A stretch of 64,000 nucleotides of DNA from assembly GCA_963556305.1 (NCBI GenBank), contig OY745766.1, forward strand, positions 1,302,001 to 1,366,000. Reading direction: 5' to 3'. Shown piece after piece: positions 44,701-55,257 of this stretch. Source of the DNA: Platismatia glauca (lineage: Eukaryota; Ascomycota; Lecanoromycetes; Lecanorales; Parmeliaceae). The translations under genes and the position numbers were made by a program. Numbering within the stretch: position 1 is the first letter of the stretch; each line of letters opens with the position of its first letter. The notes below the pieces were generated by a model that was not told the DNA's origin, ran no database searches, and saw only the letters and a list, made by a program, of their open reading frames with translations.

Positions 44701-45612
44701 CCTCCGCCACCTAGCGAACCTGAAAGACCTGAGAGGAGTGCAACCGCCGCCGTCAATGAAGAAAAGGGCTTTCTAGAGAAAGAATCCAGAGATCGCTTGC
44801 TGGATGCACATCAGACAAATGACCAGTTGACGCAGGAACGGTATGTTCCAGAATCAATTTTTATATGTCTATCAAGCCTGACATATTATTTATTAGTGCC
44901 GATAAGAAGAAGAAGGGCTGAATCATACGACCGTCATGACTATGATGAGAAAGGTTTCTTGTACGATATCCTCTTTTTTAATCATCTTAGGATACGGGTG
45001 TCAGCTGCTTCGTATAGAATTATAATTAATTCTACACCAAAACTACTTGTTTTTTTATACTGTGATCAGACGCGAAAGAATACCACATTCCTGAGAAGTC
45101 TTGGTTTTGCTCACGATCCAAGTACAAGAAATGACTGGTCACCAGGAGCCCACATCAAATGGGTCGAAAGAGCTGGATCAACTAAAGGTGCCTCCCCAGC
45201 TGATCCTCAAGTTCATCGCCTGGCATTGATCTCGGGGTTCATTGATGCCCTATTCACGGATTACGTGGACCTATCTTTCTCCCAGGCAAACCAGACAGCG
45301 CGCCGAGTCATCACGCCAACCAACCCGGCGCTTTCGGTAACTGCCACGAGCATAGAGATTAGAATTATGCAAGTCGCAGAGGCAACCCTTGAGCATGAGC
45401 TGTCGCAGAATGAGAACAATCCGCCTCCGACAAAGGACACGCGCATTACCGGAGCATTCCTTGGAGCTGATTTACGTCGTATGCGCTTTGGGTCAGGGGG
45501 AGCGCATTTCGATACCGAACTTCAGGAGCGCTTTCGTGATACGTCCCAGCTCGGCAATTCAAAAACATTCACAAGATGCAGGGATCTGATTTGGACAAGT
45601 ACAATGTCATGA
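44701..45612 (+). CDS. Unidentified open frame, possibly continuation of the helicase gene
   Basis: Stays open for about 300 codons from just after the helicase stop. The first part is charged (SATAAVNEEKGFLEKESRD); bases 44840-45070 are AT-rich and look like intron or insertion; from 45110 it is again protein-like (SPADPQVHRLALISGFIDAL; TRITGAFLGADLRRMRFGS). No family recognised. No ATG at the beginning. Its place directly after the broken helicase suggests a frameshifted remainder of the same gene. Confidence 0.4.
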   Translation, partial: PPPPSEPERPERSATAAVNEEKGFLEKESRDRLLDAHQTNDQLTQERYVPESIFICLSSLTYYLLVPIRRRRAESYDRHDYDEKGFLYDILFFNHLRIRVSAASYRIIINSTPKLLVFLYCDQTRKNTTFLRSLGFAHDPSTRNDWSPGAHIKWVERAGSTKGASPADPQVHRLALISGFIDALFTDYVDLSFSQANQTARRVITPTNPALSVTATSIEIRIMQVAEATLEHELSQNENNPPPTKDTRITGAFLGADLRRMRFGSGGAHFDTELQERFRDTSQLGNSKTFTRCRDLIWTSTMS

Positions 45613-46193
45613 TTGCAGAGCAATTGAAGGCTTTGAGATGGCACTTTCAGGTTCAGGAGTCCTTTTGGTTTGCCTTTGAGGCTCTAGCGATCAAAGACTT
45701 ACTGAAGCTAGAGAGTATCCATTCACCCATCACTTGGAACATGGCTTCGGGAGAGATTGAAGGATTTGCTCTTGTTCTGAAAGCTTTGAGTTGGTTCAGA
45801 ACTTCAGCAATGCGCCAACATGAACACGGATCTTAAGGGTTCCTTCCGAGCTCCTGCGTTGTGGCTTGCAGTTTTGATCCGTCGCTACTGTACAGACATC
45901 CACAAGACTCTCGGTCTTCTCATCACAACGCGGATCTTCGGGAGCCTTGACAAACCCCACGCCAAGAGGAAGGCCCGATGGTCAGATACTACAGTGACCA
46001 TGAGACCAAAGAAAGAAAGTCTAGTGAACCACCAGAGAAGCTTCCCGCCCATGGAATCTGGCTCCGGCGGACTTTGGCGGACATGGATGGATTTCCCCAG
46101 AACTGGGCTCGGAGATGTAGCCAGATTGTGCGGGTCTAGCATAGAGTCTTTGGCGAAGGGTCATGGGGTGATATTGATTTGGAAAACAAAGTA
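45576..46193 (+). pseudogene. Unidentified coding remnants downstream of the helicase
   Basis: A frame from ATG 45576 (MQGSDLDKYNVMIAEQLKAL, then RWHFQVQESFWFAFEAL) ends at 45836; further readable pieces follow in another frame (HGIWLRRTLADMDGFPQNWA near 46050). They resemble exons of one decayed gene. No domain recognised. Confidence 0.35.
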
Positions 46194-46976
46194 GCCTATA
46201 TTGTAGAGCTCGTTGAGCTCTACATATGCACTCTACAGATTCCCTGTTCGAAGCATAATGTCAGACCGCGGTGGGGATTAAGATCTACCCGTGCTAACGG
46301 CATTTGGTCGCCTTCCTCCCGGCCGTGATCTTGCGAAGCCAGCCACGCCTGAACAGCCACTGCACACGATGAAGTTGATGGGGCTTATCTCGAATATACT
46401 TCAGGGATTCCAATCCGCGCATAGGAAATGCTCACACATGTGCTCTCCCTCGTCCTTGTCACCTGGGTACCCAACGACACCAATGGACTCTCTTTGTCCG
46501 ATTCTGGGCGGCTCCTCGCCCTCGATCGGAGTGTCTGCAGTGGTTCGGAGAGGCGGGCGAGGGTGAGGAGGGCGAGGTGGGGCTTTTGGGGGAGGTCGCG
46601 CCAGGCTACGGGTGGGTCGTGTTAAAAGATGAAATCGTCAATACAACATAATAAAGCACAATACACCGTTCAACTACAGCTCCCATCATTGGCGGTCAAC
46701 TGTCGACATCTTGCATTGGTTCTTGGGCTGTGCTGCGTACCAATTCATCTCGTGCATGCGCTCTCGACTCGTGTTATGTTCCAGCAATTTCCCGCGCCGT
46801 CTTGGTCCATCGTGTAAAAGCTCATTTCTCCTTCCATTCTCCTTGCGGTCCCTCCTTCCTCGTCTGGTTACCTTTCTCAATTTCCTCCAGCGTCGTCAAT
46901 CGCTTGAGCAGTGCGCTGTCTAAGAAATGTTTGAAACGCGCGAAGTCTCGTTCTTATTCCGTCGCTCGTCACCAAG
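46194..46976. other. Spacer, no gene seen
   Basis: Short frames only. The last 150 bp are pyrimidine-rich (CTCCTTCCATTCTCC) and probably form the promoter of the membrane protein gene. Confidence 0.45.
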
Positions 46977-47546
46977 ATGAACAATGTTTCTTTCGTCAAC
47001 ATGTGCCCCCTAGACCTGAACGCTAAAGTCAGCCCTTAGTATAACGTAACCCGGGCGCAAGCAGTCGCACACCCGGTCCAGCATTTCCAAGGACCCTCGT
47101 ATCTACGAGCCGACATTGGAGGCGCCCTTCTTCCGTGGGTGTATACCTTTGTGATCCTTCTCCTCCACATCCCAGTGGTCATCATCCGCATCGTGCGCTG
47201 GCAGACGGTGCAGGTCTGGTGTCTGGTTGCCACTCTTTTTACCATCACCATCACCGTACAAGCCTATATTTCAGCCGCGTTTCGCGCCCAAGAGATCTTC
47301 ACGTGGACGCCACTTCTACTGGTCATCGATGCAGGCAGCATGGCCCAAGTACTCTGTCTCATCGTGGAAGAGTTCAGCCTTCTCACCCGCTTGGGCCGTG
47401 CCTGTGTCCCCGCCCGCTTACCCAACAACGGTGACAAAGCCAACGAGCTCTCTGATTCAGACCATGAAGCCATTGAAATCGAAGCCCTGACCGCTGCTCG
47501 GGACCATTCGGTTTCCAGCAACCACAAAGAGCATCCCCCTCTTTGA
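46977..47546 (+). CDS. Multi-pass fungal membrane protein with an in-frame TAG
   Basis: From ATG 46977 (MNNVSFVNMCPLDLNAKVSP) one frame continues, after a single TAG at 47037-47039, through HFQGPSYLRADIGGALLPWV and three or four hydrophobic helices (YTFVILLLHIPVVIIRIV; CLVATLFTITITVQAYI; WTPLLLVIDAGSMAQVLCLI) to a hydrophilic tail ending at 47546. The order resembles an uncharacterised membrane family I recall from filamentous fungi. Either an intron (46986-47039, weak donor GTTTCT) removes the TAG, or the TAG is a nonsense change from CAG. Because the frame is kept exactly on both sides, I slightly favour the nonsense change. No transport function can be assigned. Confidence 0.55.
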
Positions 47547-48060
47547 GGTACATACATACAAGTTGATCGAATAAACAAGTAGACAGCATTTCTCGCTGCA
47601 ACTGTTTCTCTAACAGAATTCTTTTTACCGCTAATTCTCTCCATTAGTACTTCTTTCCGGCCCACGGTAATGGTATCATAGAAACTGGAAACGTTGCTCT
47701 AGCAGAGAAGGAGGGCGATGGGGAGGATGCGAATAATGGTGATGATACCGCTGCAGGCTTGAAAAAAGACGAGGAAGCGAGACTGCTACTGGAGAATACT
47801 TGGAGGGAGAGAAGGGCGACGATGCTATTGCTGAGCAGGCTTGGCTGACGATAAGGAAGACGATATTGCTACCTCGACTGCGCTGGGTGGTGTTAATATT
47901 ATGTGCGTCTGTCTTCAAGGAGTGCAAAGACTTTGAACCTTTTGAGGAGATGATTGGACGACTTGAGAAATCTCGGACTCATTCAGTTTCATCAGACATG
48001 ATTAACGTCTTCTTAGAATGTTGTAAAACGCTGCGCTCATTCATCTAAGCAACAAAGTAT
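47547..48060. other. Convergent 3' flanks
   Basis: Between the membrane protein (plus) and the caspase-like gene (minus). An 82-codon plus frame at 47800-48048 has a hydrophobic patch (LLPRLRWVVLILCASVF) but no recognised family. Confidence 0.45.
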
Positions 48061-50635
48061 TCACGCAGTCTTAGTTTTCTCATCTCCGTCGTTATCAATA
48101 CGTTTCAGAATTCCTCCCAACAAGATCTTTTCGTGCAATCGATCATCGTCCCCATCAACCCAGGGAACGGTATCCACCATCTGTTATAATCATCAGCATT
48201 CCCCTCTGAAGAGAAATAAGCCAACTTACATCTCTGTCTAGATCGTACTTCTTTTGCAAATCATTATCCAAGCTATCCAGGAAGTCCTTCGCTCCCTTCT
48301 CATCACCAATCTGTACGAATTGTATGCCCACTTGGAGAGGAGGCGCATCTTGCTGCGCTAATATTCTGGCGTACTTCACAATCACATGCTCCACGTCTTG
48401 ATGGGGAGAAGGTTCGCCGTCTGTGAGGACAATGAGATTCAAACCTTTGATGGACCTATTCTTCTTATACTCGTGAATATACTCATTCAGCTCTGTTTCG
48501 ACCATGTCGGCAGTGGGCGTTGATCCGTCCGGATCTAGATCTTCGAAAAGCCTCATGACTTTGTCGGCCGAGTCTAGATTCAACCTCTCTTCATCCTCGA
48601 GATAGGCGTTGAAAAAGCGGACATCTACCCCGTTCCTATCGTATTTGACCGCAATTGAAGCGATTTGTGCCATGACTTGTTTTGCTGTTGTCCATCGTGG
48701 GCCATCCATGGAGTCCGAATCATCGACTAGAAAACGCGTGTCGTAACCTTTGAGTTTAGCAAATACTCGTTCTGCATTTGGTGGGCGAGGTCTCAATGGC
48801 TGCGTGGGCTCCTTGACCAAAGTTCTGCGCATGACGTCTAAGACCAGGCTGAGCGATTTCCCCCTTTCTGGCAGCTTTGCAGCGCCCACATAGTTTGTGT
48901 CAAGTTTAAATGAGGGCTCTCCAAGTCCCACTTCAAGATGTGAATCATTCAGGTGCATAGCATACTTGCGGACCTCCTTGAAAAAGGCACATCTGATGCT
49001 CCATTCCTTTCGAATAGTATCAAACTCTTTTGATATCTTCGAGGCATCAGTGGCTTTAGAATCAAGATTTCCGAAATAAGGTGGGCTCCGACGTGGATCT
49101 CCCAGAAGCGCCACATGGTTCTCAGGTACGATCTCGGTAAGATTTGAGGTTTCGATAAGTTCAGGGTATGCAAGGAAGAAGCACGCTTGAATTGGGTTTT
49201 GGAAATTTCGCTCGCTGAATCCAAAATTGATAATCTCAATGACGAGCTGTTTGATCAGGAGTCCACCTGTTCCGTGACCAATGAAGATAAGAGGCCGCCG
49301 AGGGACCTTGGTGTGGATGGCCTTGAGAGCTTGAGCTAAATCTTCAGGTGCGCTTCTAACTTCACTTTGCGGGTCATACCAAGCGGATGCATTCCATCCA
49401 TAAGTCATGACACGTGGGAAAATGCCGATATTTTCCAGCTCTTTAGGTAGCCGGTCGCGAACCCAAGAAGTCTCCGTTAGTCGCTCTGCAAGGTGGTTGG
49501 CAAAGCTGTTGATGGGATGGCCATAAGCTCCATGGACAAGAATTACGTCAGCCGTTGGCTCCCTGCCAGGGCCTTTGGTAGAAGAATAGATACACGTCAG
49601 TCCTTCCTGTGATTTTGGTGCAGAGCTATCCTTTGGCCTTGCCGGTAAAGGTGGACTAATGCTTTGCAGTCGCGGCTGAGGCGTAGGCTCTGTGCGTGTG
49701 GTCTGCATCATAGGTCGCTGACAAGGATGAAGCAGCGGTGTCAGATCTGTTGCAGGGCACTCGTGGTCTGTCAAGCGAGTCAATTTAGGTGTGAAATCGA
49801 GATCTCGTTCCCACACAACGAAGGCATGATCCAGCGATTGCGCCGAGAGTGTCTCTTGTAGCGACCAATACCTATATGCGCAACGTTCTAGCTCCCTTGT
49901 CAAAGTGCTTGTGAACGAGTTTCGCGCCACGCCAGCGGCTTCCGTCTCTTTGTTAGATGCACCAAGCATCCAGTTGTCGCCCATGCCGTAATTCCTAGCT
50001 GCAAGAGTTGCGAAGCAGCAATCCAAGATGAGAAGCACGTCTGCGGCAGTTCCAAGTAGCAGGCCTTGGATGCTATGCCAATTCAGCCGAGATGAGTTGT
50101 AGTCAGGCTTTCCAAACCAGATACATTCTTGAGCGCTTCCTCCAGCGTGTCCAGCGTAATACAAGATCAACAGGTCGTTGTCCGTCGCACCTTTGCGAAA
50201 TTCCAAGAGGCGACGTGTGAGCTCATCTTCCGAGTTGTCATTCGGAATGCTGTAACGTTGTGTGTAAAAGTTGTATCCTTTGGGGCGATCGGAGCTCAAT
50301 ACTGCCTCCAATTTGGTGACCTCTTCATCCACACCAAGATTTTCATCCCCCCACTGTACAAGCAGTACTCGGACATTACGGTATTTTGACAACGGCCATC
50401 CTCGAGACCATCTCCGACCGTAGCTATCCACTTGCGCTTGTATATCTTCCTCTTCTTGCGCGGCCGTTGTGCTTTCACGCCCGGCCTCCACTAAATCGGT
50501 GACTTGCCTACGTCTCGACAGCCCTCGAAAGTTTCCTTGAATGGGTGGTGGATTGAATGAATTCGCTGTCGGCTGCTGGGCAATGTGCGCTTGAGCAGGC
50601 CGAGTGAAACGACCGTGGACGTGGGAGGACTCCAT
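48061..50635 (-). CDS. Three-domain protein: caspase-like + alpha/beta hydrolase + VWA
   Basis: Predicted 841 residues; exon 1 50635-48230, a 49-bp intron, exon 2 48180-48061 (MVDTVPWVDGDD to KILLGGILKRID). Domain order: (1) residues ~85-260, a fungal caspase/metacaspase-like fold starting NVRVLLVQWGDENLG, with His163 in LILYYAGHAGG and Cys206/Cys207 in LLILDCCFA; (2) residues ~360-560, an alpha/beta hydrolase of the type fused to fungal NLR proteins (DVILVHGAYGHP; PRVMTYGWNASAW), whose nucleophile elbow is FIGHGTGG, so the Ser of GHSxGG is Gly455; (3) residues ~630-820, a von Willebrand A domain with MIDAS VDDSDSM, a Thr in GSTPTAD and LTDGEP. No STAND NTPase is present. No signal peptide or membrane helix, so probably cytoplasmic. 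A role in regulated cell death or self/non-self response is inferred from the domain kinds; the hydrolase is probably a binding module. Confidence 0.88.
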
Positions 50636-51149
50636 GACAATCTGCGAACTTTTTAGATGCGAGCTTCTTATGAACGACTTGCGGTCTTACTCGGGCCTCT
50701 TCAGTGTATTGCGACACTCGACAAAATGTGAGATGCGCGCTCTCAGATCCCCACAGATGCTGGCTCAGTGGCGTAACGCTCCCGGTACGTTGTTCAAGAG
50801 AATTCCATCATAGATCTGTCGGACATGAGATTCATATAGATCTGAGTGTGCTCAAGGCCGAAAGGTTCGAGAGAGCCTGTTGAACCATATGACAGTAGAC
50901 TCTGCCCGGCGGAGTCATACATGCCTGGGGTTCAGCCTTCTCGGATCGAGCCAAATCCATGCGTCCAATCAGCTTCGATCAGGCTGAGCCGCATGTCTGT
51001 ATCAATGTCACCGAACACAGAATGCACAATACTAGACACTCAATGCTTAAATGACATTTTCGAACAGTTTGATGTAAGCTGGTTGAGAATCTGTTGTGTC
51101 AAGACTATCCACTGCCGCGCTTCTCAATCGCCGTTACTCGCTCCTCTCA
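50636..51149. other. Upstream flank of the caspase-like gene
   Basis: Presumed promoter of the minus-strand gene, then unassigned sequence leading into the transposase relic. The frame upstream of the relic does not read as transposase. Confidence 0.4.
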
Positions 51150-51478
51150 AAGCCATGCAGGTACGGGAGTACGGTGCTGCAAGTCACAATGCGTGGCAAC
51201 AAGAGGAACTTCTTAAAATCCCGCATCTCAGAGTTCTTCCGTGGCCGGCAAATTTCCCCGACTTGAATTAGATTGAGCCACGCTGGTACCATTTAAAGCG
51301 CAAGGTCTCTAAGCATCCATACTCGCCAACAACCAAGGAGTTACAATGGAGGCTTGGGATGATGAGTGAACAAATCTAGACATGGAAAAGGTGGGCAAGT
51401 GGTGTGGGAGATTATGCGCAAGAATGGAATGCGTGAAGGATCAGAAAGGCGACAATAAATTTCACGGCTAGAGCGTGT
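51150..51478 (+). pseudogene. Tc1/mariner-type transposase relic
   Basis: GAASHNAWQQEELLKI and LRVLPWPANFPDLN followed by TAG and then IEPRWYHLKRKVSKHPYS match the second catalytic-Asp and third-acid (NPIEPxW) region of Tc1/mariner DDE transposases of fungi. The residue before the G of the second catalytic block is not the expected Asp (REYG), the frame has a TAG inside the DLN-IEP motif, and the upstream two thirds are absent. Dead fragment of a DNA transposon that once cut and pasted at TA sites. No terminal inverted repeats recognised around it. Confidence 0.8.
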
Positions 51479-51857
51479 ACACTACTATGCTGTACTCAAA
51501 TGACTCCCAAATCAAATTTCAAGCCAATCGACCGAGTGGTCGTTGAATAATCATGGAAAGTAGTTGATAGCGGTAGAAATTGTACGAGGGTGCGGATTAA
51601 TTAGGCGAAAACTCTGTTGTACTGTTGTAGAGACGGCCGTAGCAACACTTCTTGTACAATAAATAGCTCAAAGATCAAATCCTTCAGCTTGCATTATCCA
51701 TACTAGGTACCTATGTACAATAGCTTCATACTAGCGAATCACTGTTGCAAGTGACACGACATTACGGTACTTCTGAATGATAAGGAACCCTTCGAGGTAG
51801 GTACCTGAGTCTTACAAGGCTAGCGCTGTTTCTCTGACAGCGCTCGCTCTTTCTTAT
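51479..51857. other. AT-rich spacer
   Basis: No gene. Contains two GGTACC-centred motifs (51703 and 51797) of the dispersed TAGGTAGGTACC type. Confidence 0.5.
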
Positions 51858-53950
51858 TCATCCCTCTAAATCGATTTCTTTCATGCCCAGCGAACCAAGA
51901 AAAGCTATAACGAAGCTACACATCTGGGATCCAAATGCAAATCTGGTCGCTCCGGCGTAGCTGTCTCTCACAGACACCTGCAACTGCGGTGGGAGCAGCT
52001 TGATCGCATCCAAGCTGTTTCGTACATCTTCAAGAGCTTCCTCGAGACTTCTGTCACCATGCGCAATGTCCTTCAGTCCTACGCGCAAACGTTGCTGAAT
52101 AATCGCTCCTGAAAGGGATGTCCCAACCGCCGAACCTAGCGAGCGTAATGTAGCGTTGCACGCGGTTGCAATTGCTCGATCCGCAGGAGGGATGTGGACT
52201 TGTGTGAGATTTAGATCAGCCATCTGACATTTGTTGATATAAGCGGGGAAAATGCTCACCTAAGGCCATGTGGAAGCTCGATGTCGTGATTCCATTGACG
52301 AACCCAATCGCAAATAGACAGACAGATATGCCTGATGCGACCTGGACGAAGCTCATCGTAGAATTGGCGAGGAATAGTATCGGGAAAGTGCCCAGTACAA
52401 GGATAGCGTTGGACATGGCGAACATATAATAGTATCTCCCTCTTCTCTTGATATGGATGCCGCCCCAGAAGCCTCCAAGGATAGTGCTTACAGCACCGGG
52501 TACTAGCAGTGAGCCCGCTTGTATTGGACTGAGCTTGAATACAGTTTGATAGAACAGAGGGATGTAATAGAGGAGGGCAAAATTGCCAGCGGGTTCAAAG
52601 AAACACCAGATGTAGCAACCGGAGAGTAATCTGTTGAAAATTATATGACCAGGCGTAAAGGGTTCGACAGCTATCTTCAACTCGACGAGCAGGTAAAATG
52701 AGAGCAGGACTGGGACTGCAGACAGTGCACCAATCGCCGCAGGTGATTTCCAGCCCTTATTGCTCCCAAAGTCAATACCGAGCATTAATAGGGTGATTGT
52801 TGAGATAAGTAAGATGGCGCCGAGAAAGTCGATCCGCTTGAGCTGGGTTGACAAGCTCACGGATTCTCGCTTCGGGAGGCGAAGGATGTAGCCGACTACC
52901 AAAGCGTTCAAGAGAAAGATTATAGCTTGGCCCAAGAATATCCTGAGTCTCTTGTAAGCGGGGGTACACGTAGGGCGCGTTCAAAATTACCATCTCCAGC
53001 CAATCCACTCAGAAAGAGCGCCCCCTTATGCGTTGGTCATCATTCTGATTTTCAAGACGAAAACAATGGAACGTGTCCCTCACCCAAAGGAGCGCCAATG
53101 GCTTGCCCAACAGCAAGCACCATGCGCAGGTATCCTTGCCATAAAGTTCTTTCTCGAAATGGTATCACGTCAGTCAAGAGCACCGTCACCAATATAGTAA
53201 ATCCGCTGCCGCCTACGCCTTGTACAGCCTGTTACGATACCGTGTAAGAATCTGTTTTCTTTGAGAGAGTCCGAGGTTGCCTGTCCACTTACCCTAGCTG
53301 CAATCAATTCCGGCATTGACCTTGCTAGACCACACAACAGACTTCCGACCGCGAATGTCATATAGCAAAAGAGTAAACAAGGTTTGCGCCCAAATGAATC
53401 GCTCAACCTTCCATAGAGGGCCCGAGTAGAGGAGACAGAAAGTAAGTATCTAGCACAAAGGACTTAGATGGAAAGTTATTAGCAATGGTTGATGTAAGAC
53501 CAGATACGTACGCAGTTGCGATCCATGGTGCCAAATGCAAGGCGCCAAGTTCTGTCCCAATGATAGCATAGTTGGTCACCACGACTGATCTGTCGAGAGA
53601 AGAAAGGAGACACTGTGGCACAGTGAGTGTCGCAGAAGGTAAGTGGACAGTGGAGGGGACTGTACAGCGATCAAGAGGATTGGTAGCATCCTTTGAACAG
53701 TGCGTCGAGCCTCCAACAATACAGGATCCTCGTCCTTTGGCTCTGCTGTGGAAATGCTTTTGGTCGAGGTAATTGCATCGTCTACAGGAGCTTCATGTGC
53801 ACTAGTCACAGCCTCCTGGCCTGCAAGCGCCACGCCTTGGACTGGGGCCTTTGATGTTCCGTATCCTTCGCTTCTGTTGGGTTGAGATTCTTCGTCTCCA
53901 TTTTTGGGGAGGAGTGGCTCTTGCTCCGAGTGGCTGCCCGACGAAGACAT
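51858..53950 (-). CDS. MFS transporter, DHA2/14-TM type (vacuolar amino acid or multidrug exporter-like)
   Basis: Predicted 581 residues in seven exons (minus): 53950-53666, 53612-53512, 53449-53293, 53228-53084, 53024-52991, 52942-52260, 52198-51858; all phases agree. The ~90-residue hydrophilic N-terminus (MSSSGSHSEQEPLLPKNG, with an EPLLP dileucine-type vacuolar sorting signal) is followed by the first helix LLIACLLSSLDRSVVVTNYA (motif D1 of this family), ALYGRLSDSFGRKPCLLFC (motif A), AVQGVGGSGFTILVTV, GAPLGGALSEWIGWRW (motif C, made by a 34-nt exon) and SLGSAVGTSLSGAII near the C-terminus. Such proton antiporters move basic amino acids into vacuoles or export drugs and small metabolites; substrate cannot be told. 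No biosynthetic cluster is adjacent. Confidence 0.92.
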
Positions 53951-54526
53951 AACGCTGCTCTGCTGCTTAAGAGAAGGCCAAATCCGCGTCAATGTATGGA
54001 GGTGAGGTCTGCGCCAAAAGTCCTGCACCCGCCAAGACTTCTGCGCTCAGATCTCGGTAACGCACCACATGAATGATTACCTGGCTCGCCTGGACAATGC
54101 GCTTGAAGTCGAGAGTCGAGACTGCACCTGGTCTCAGCCAAATCCTGGGGTGCGGGGCTTATTGCCTATGTCAAGCCCAGAAGAAGTCCCTAAAGTTCAG
54201 AACGTGCTCTCACTCAGCTCAGAAGATACTTCTAGGCTTCCCCAATGCTACATAGTGCTGTCTCGCTTGGGCCCACTACGAGTACCCCATGCACACAAGG
54301 GCGGCGCACGCACAAATGAGTGCTCTATCGTGGATTGCGTCTGACCATGTGCCAGATATGGCCTTTCCACCTTTGGTACTCGGTTCTTGTTTCATGTATG
54401 TTACAACATACATGCTTCCTACATTGACCGTCGTTGATTGAATGCTATATATTACAGTACTACATCATTGAGATCTTCAACGCGTCAAGTCTTCTCTCAA
54501 CGCAAGCTACAGCGACAGAACGAATC
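53951..54526. other. Upstream flank of the MFS gene
   Basis: Promoter region; no further gene seen. Confidence 0.5.
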
Positions 54527-54775
54527 AAGAACCACGAATCCAGACGGTCCTGGACGAGGTCAGGAAGCTGGCCAGCGACAAGCATCAATCGACGACAAGC
54601 AACGCGTCCTCCTCAGATGACTCCTCACTTAGCTACGCCAGTAGTGAGGAGGACGTGCTGCTCATTGTTTGATGCGCTATGTACGCGACTTTCTCTTCGA
54701 TCTCTGTGTCTCGCTTGCTTGTGTCACTGGTCAGCTTCCTTACTTCGTCCAGCACCGTCTGGATCCGTGGTTCTT
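54527..54775. repeat. Inverted duplication of a gag-like coding fragment
   Basis: Left arm 54527-54582 and right arm 54717-54775 are inverted copies: both strands reading inward begin AAGAACCACG(A/G)ATCCAGACGG and encode EPRIQTVLDEVRKL followed by TSD or ASD. A second, shorter hairpin sits inside (CGTCCTCCT at 54605-54613 and AGGAGGACG at 54648-54656). The arms differ by several substitutions, so the rearrangement is not fresh. Probably formed when two copies of an element inserted tail to tail or by template switching. Confidence 0.75.
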
Positions 54776-54953
54776 CATTGGTCTTCTCGATGTAGCTTGC
54801 TGCCGCCCTCAGGATGGCCATCACCATGTCCATGGGGCGCTTCTGGCCCTCCTCGATCATCCTTACAGTGTTGTGTATGTCCAATTTTAGATGCTCCTTT
54901 AAATCGTGGTGTTTGCCGTGCTCCCGATCGGGCCAGCTGACCTTTCCCGGCAT
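54633..54953 (-). pseudogene. Gag-like fragment of a retroelement
   Basis: A 106-codon frame with helix-forming composition (LKLDIHNTVRMIEEGQKRP, MDMVMAILRAAASYIEK, EVRKLTSDTSKRDTEIEEKV) resembling the alpha-helical N-terminal gag region of fungal LTR elements. Upstream sequence (54960-55130) has related but frame-shifted reading. No protease, reverse transcriptase or integrase nearby. The identity as gag is weak; the helical character and the inverted copy beside it are the evidence. Confidence 0.4.
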
Positions 54954-55158
54954 GGTTGCAAGGGGTATGGGCGTCCCCTTCTACCAATTGAGGGGGGGGG
55001 CTGGTCTCCCTGAGTGCTTGTACGATCGTATCTACTTTCAATAGCTTCAAGTTCTAGTATGAGCGTTGTGCGAAAGGTTTTCAAGGCCACCGGACGGTGC
55101 AGTGGATCTACACCCTCCATGCTAGGCATGCTAGGGCGCTAGAGCGAGGCCAGGGATA

Positions 55159-55257
55159 TATCACCTTGTGGGCTGGTAATTCACACCCTGCCCGGATGTG
55201 GGTGCGCTTTCCGGGTAGTTCCGGACAGGGTGTGAATGACCAGCCCACAAGGTGATA
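55159..55257. repeat. Near-perfect 37-bp inverted repeat (99-bp hairpin)
   Basis: Left arm 55159-55195 starts TATCACCTTGTGGGCTGGT; right arm 55221-55257 is its reverse complement with 2 mismatches in 37; the loop is 25 bp. Size and structure fit a miniature inverted-repeat element, the fused ends of a larger DNA transposon, or two abutting retroelement ends. It lies 200 bp from the gag-like remnant. Confidence 0.85.
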
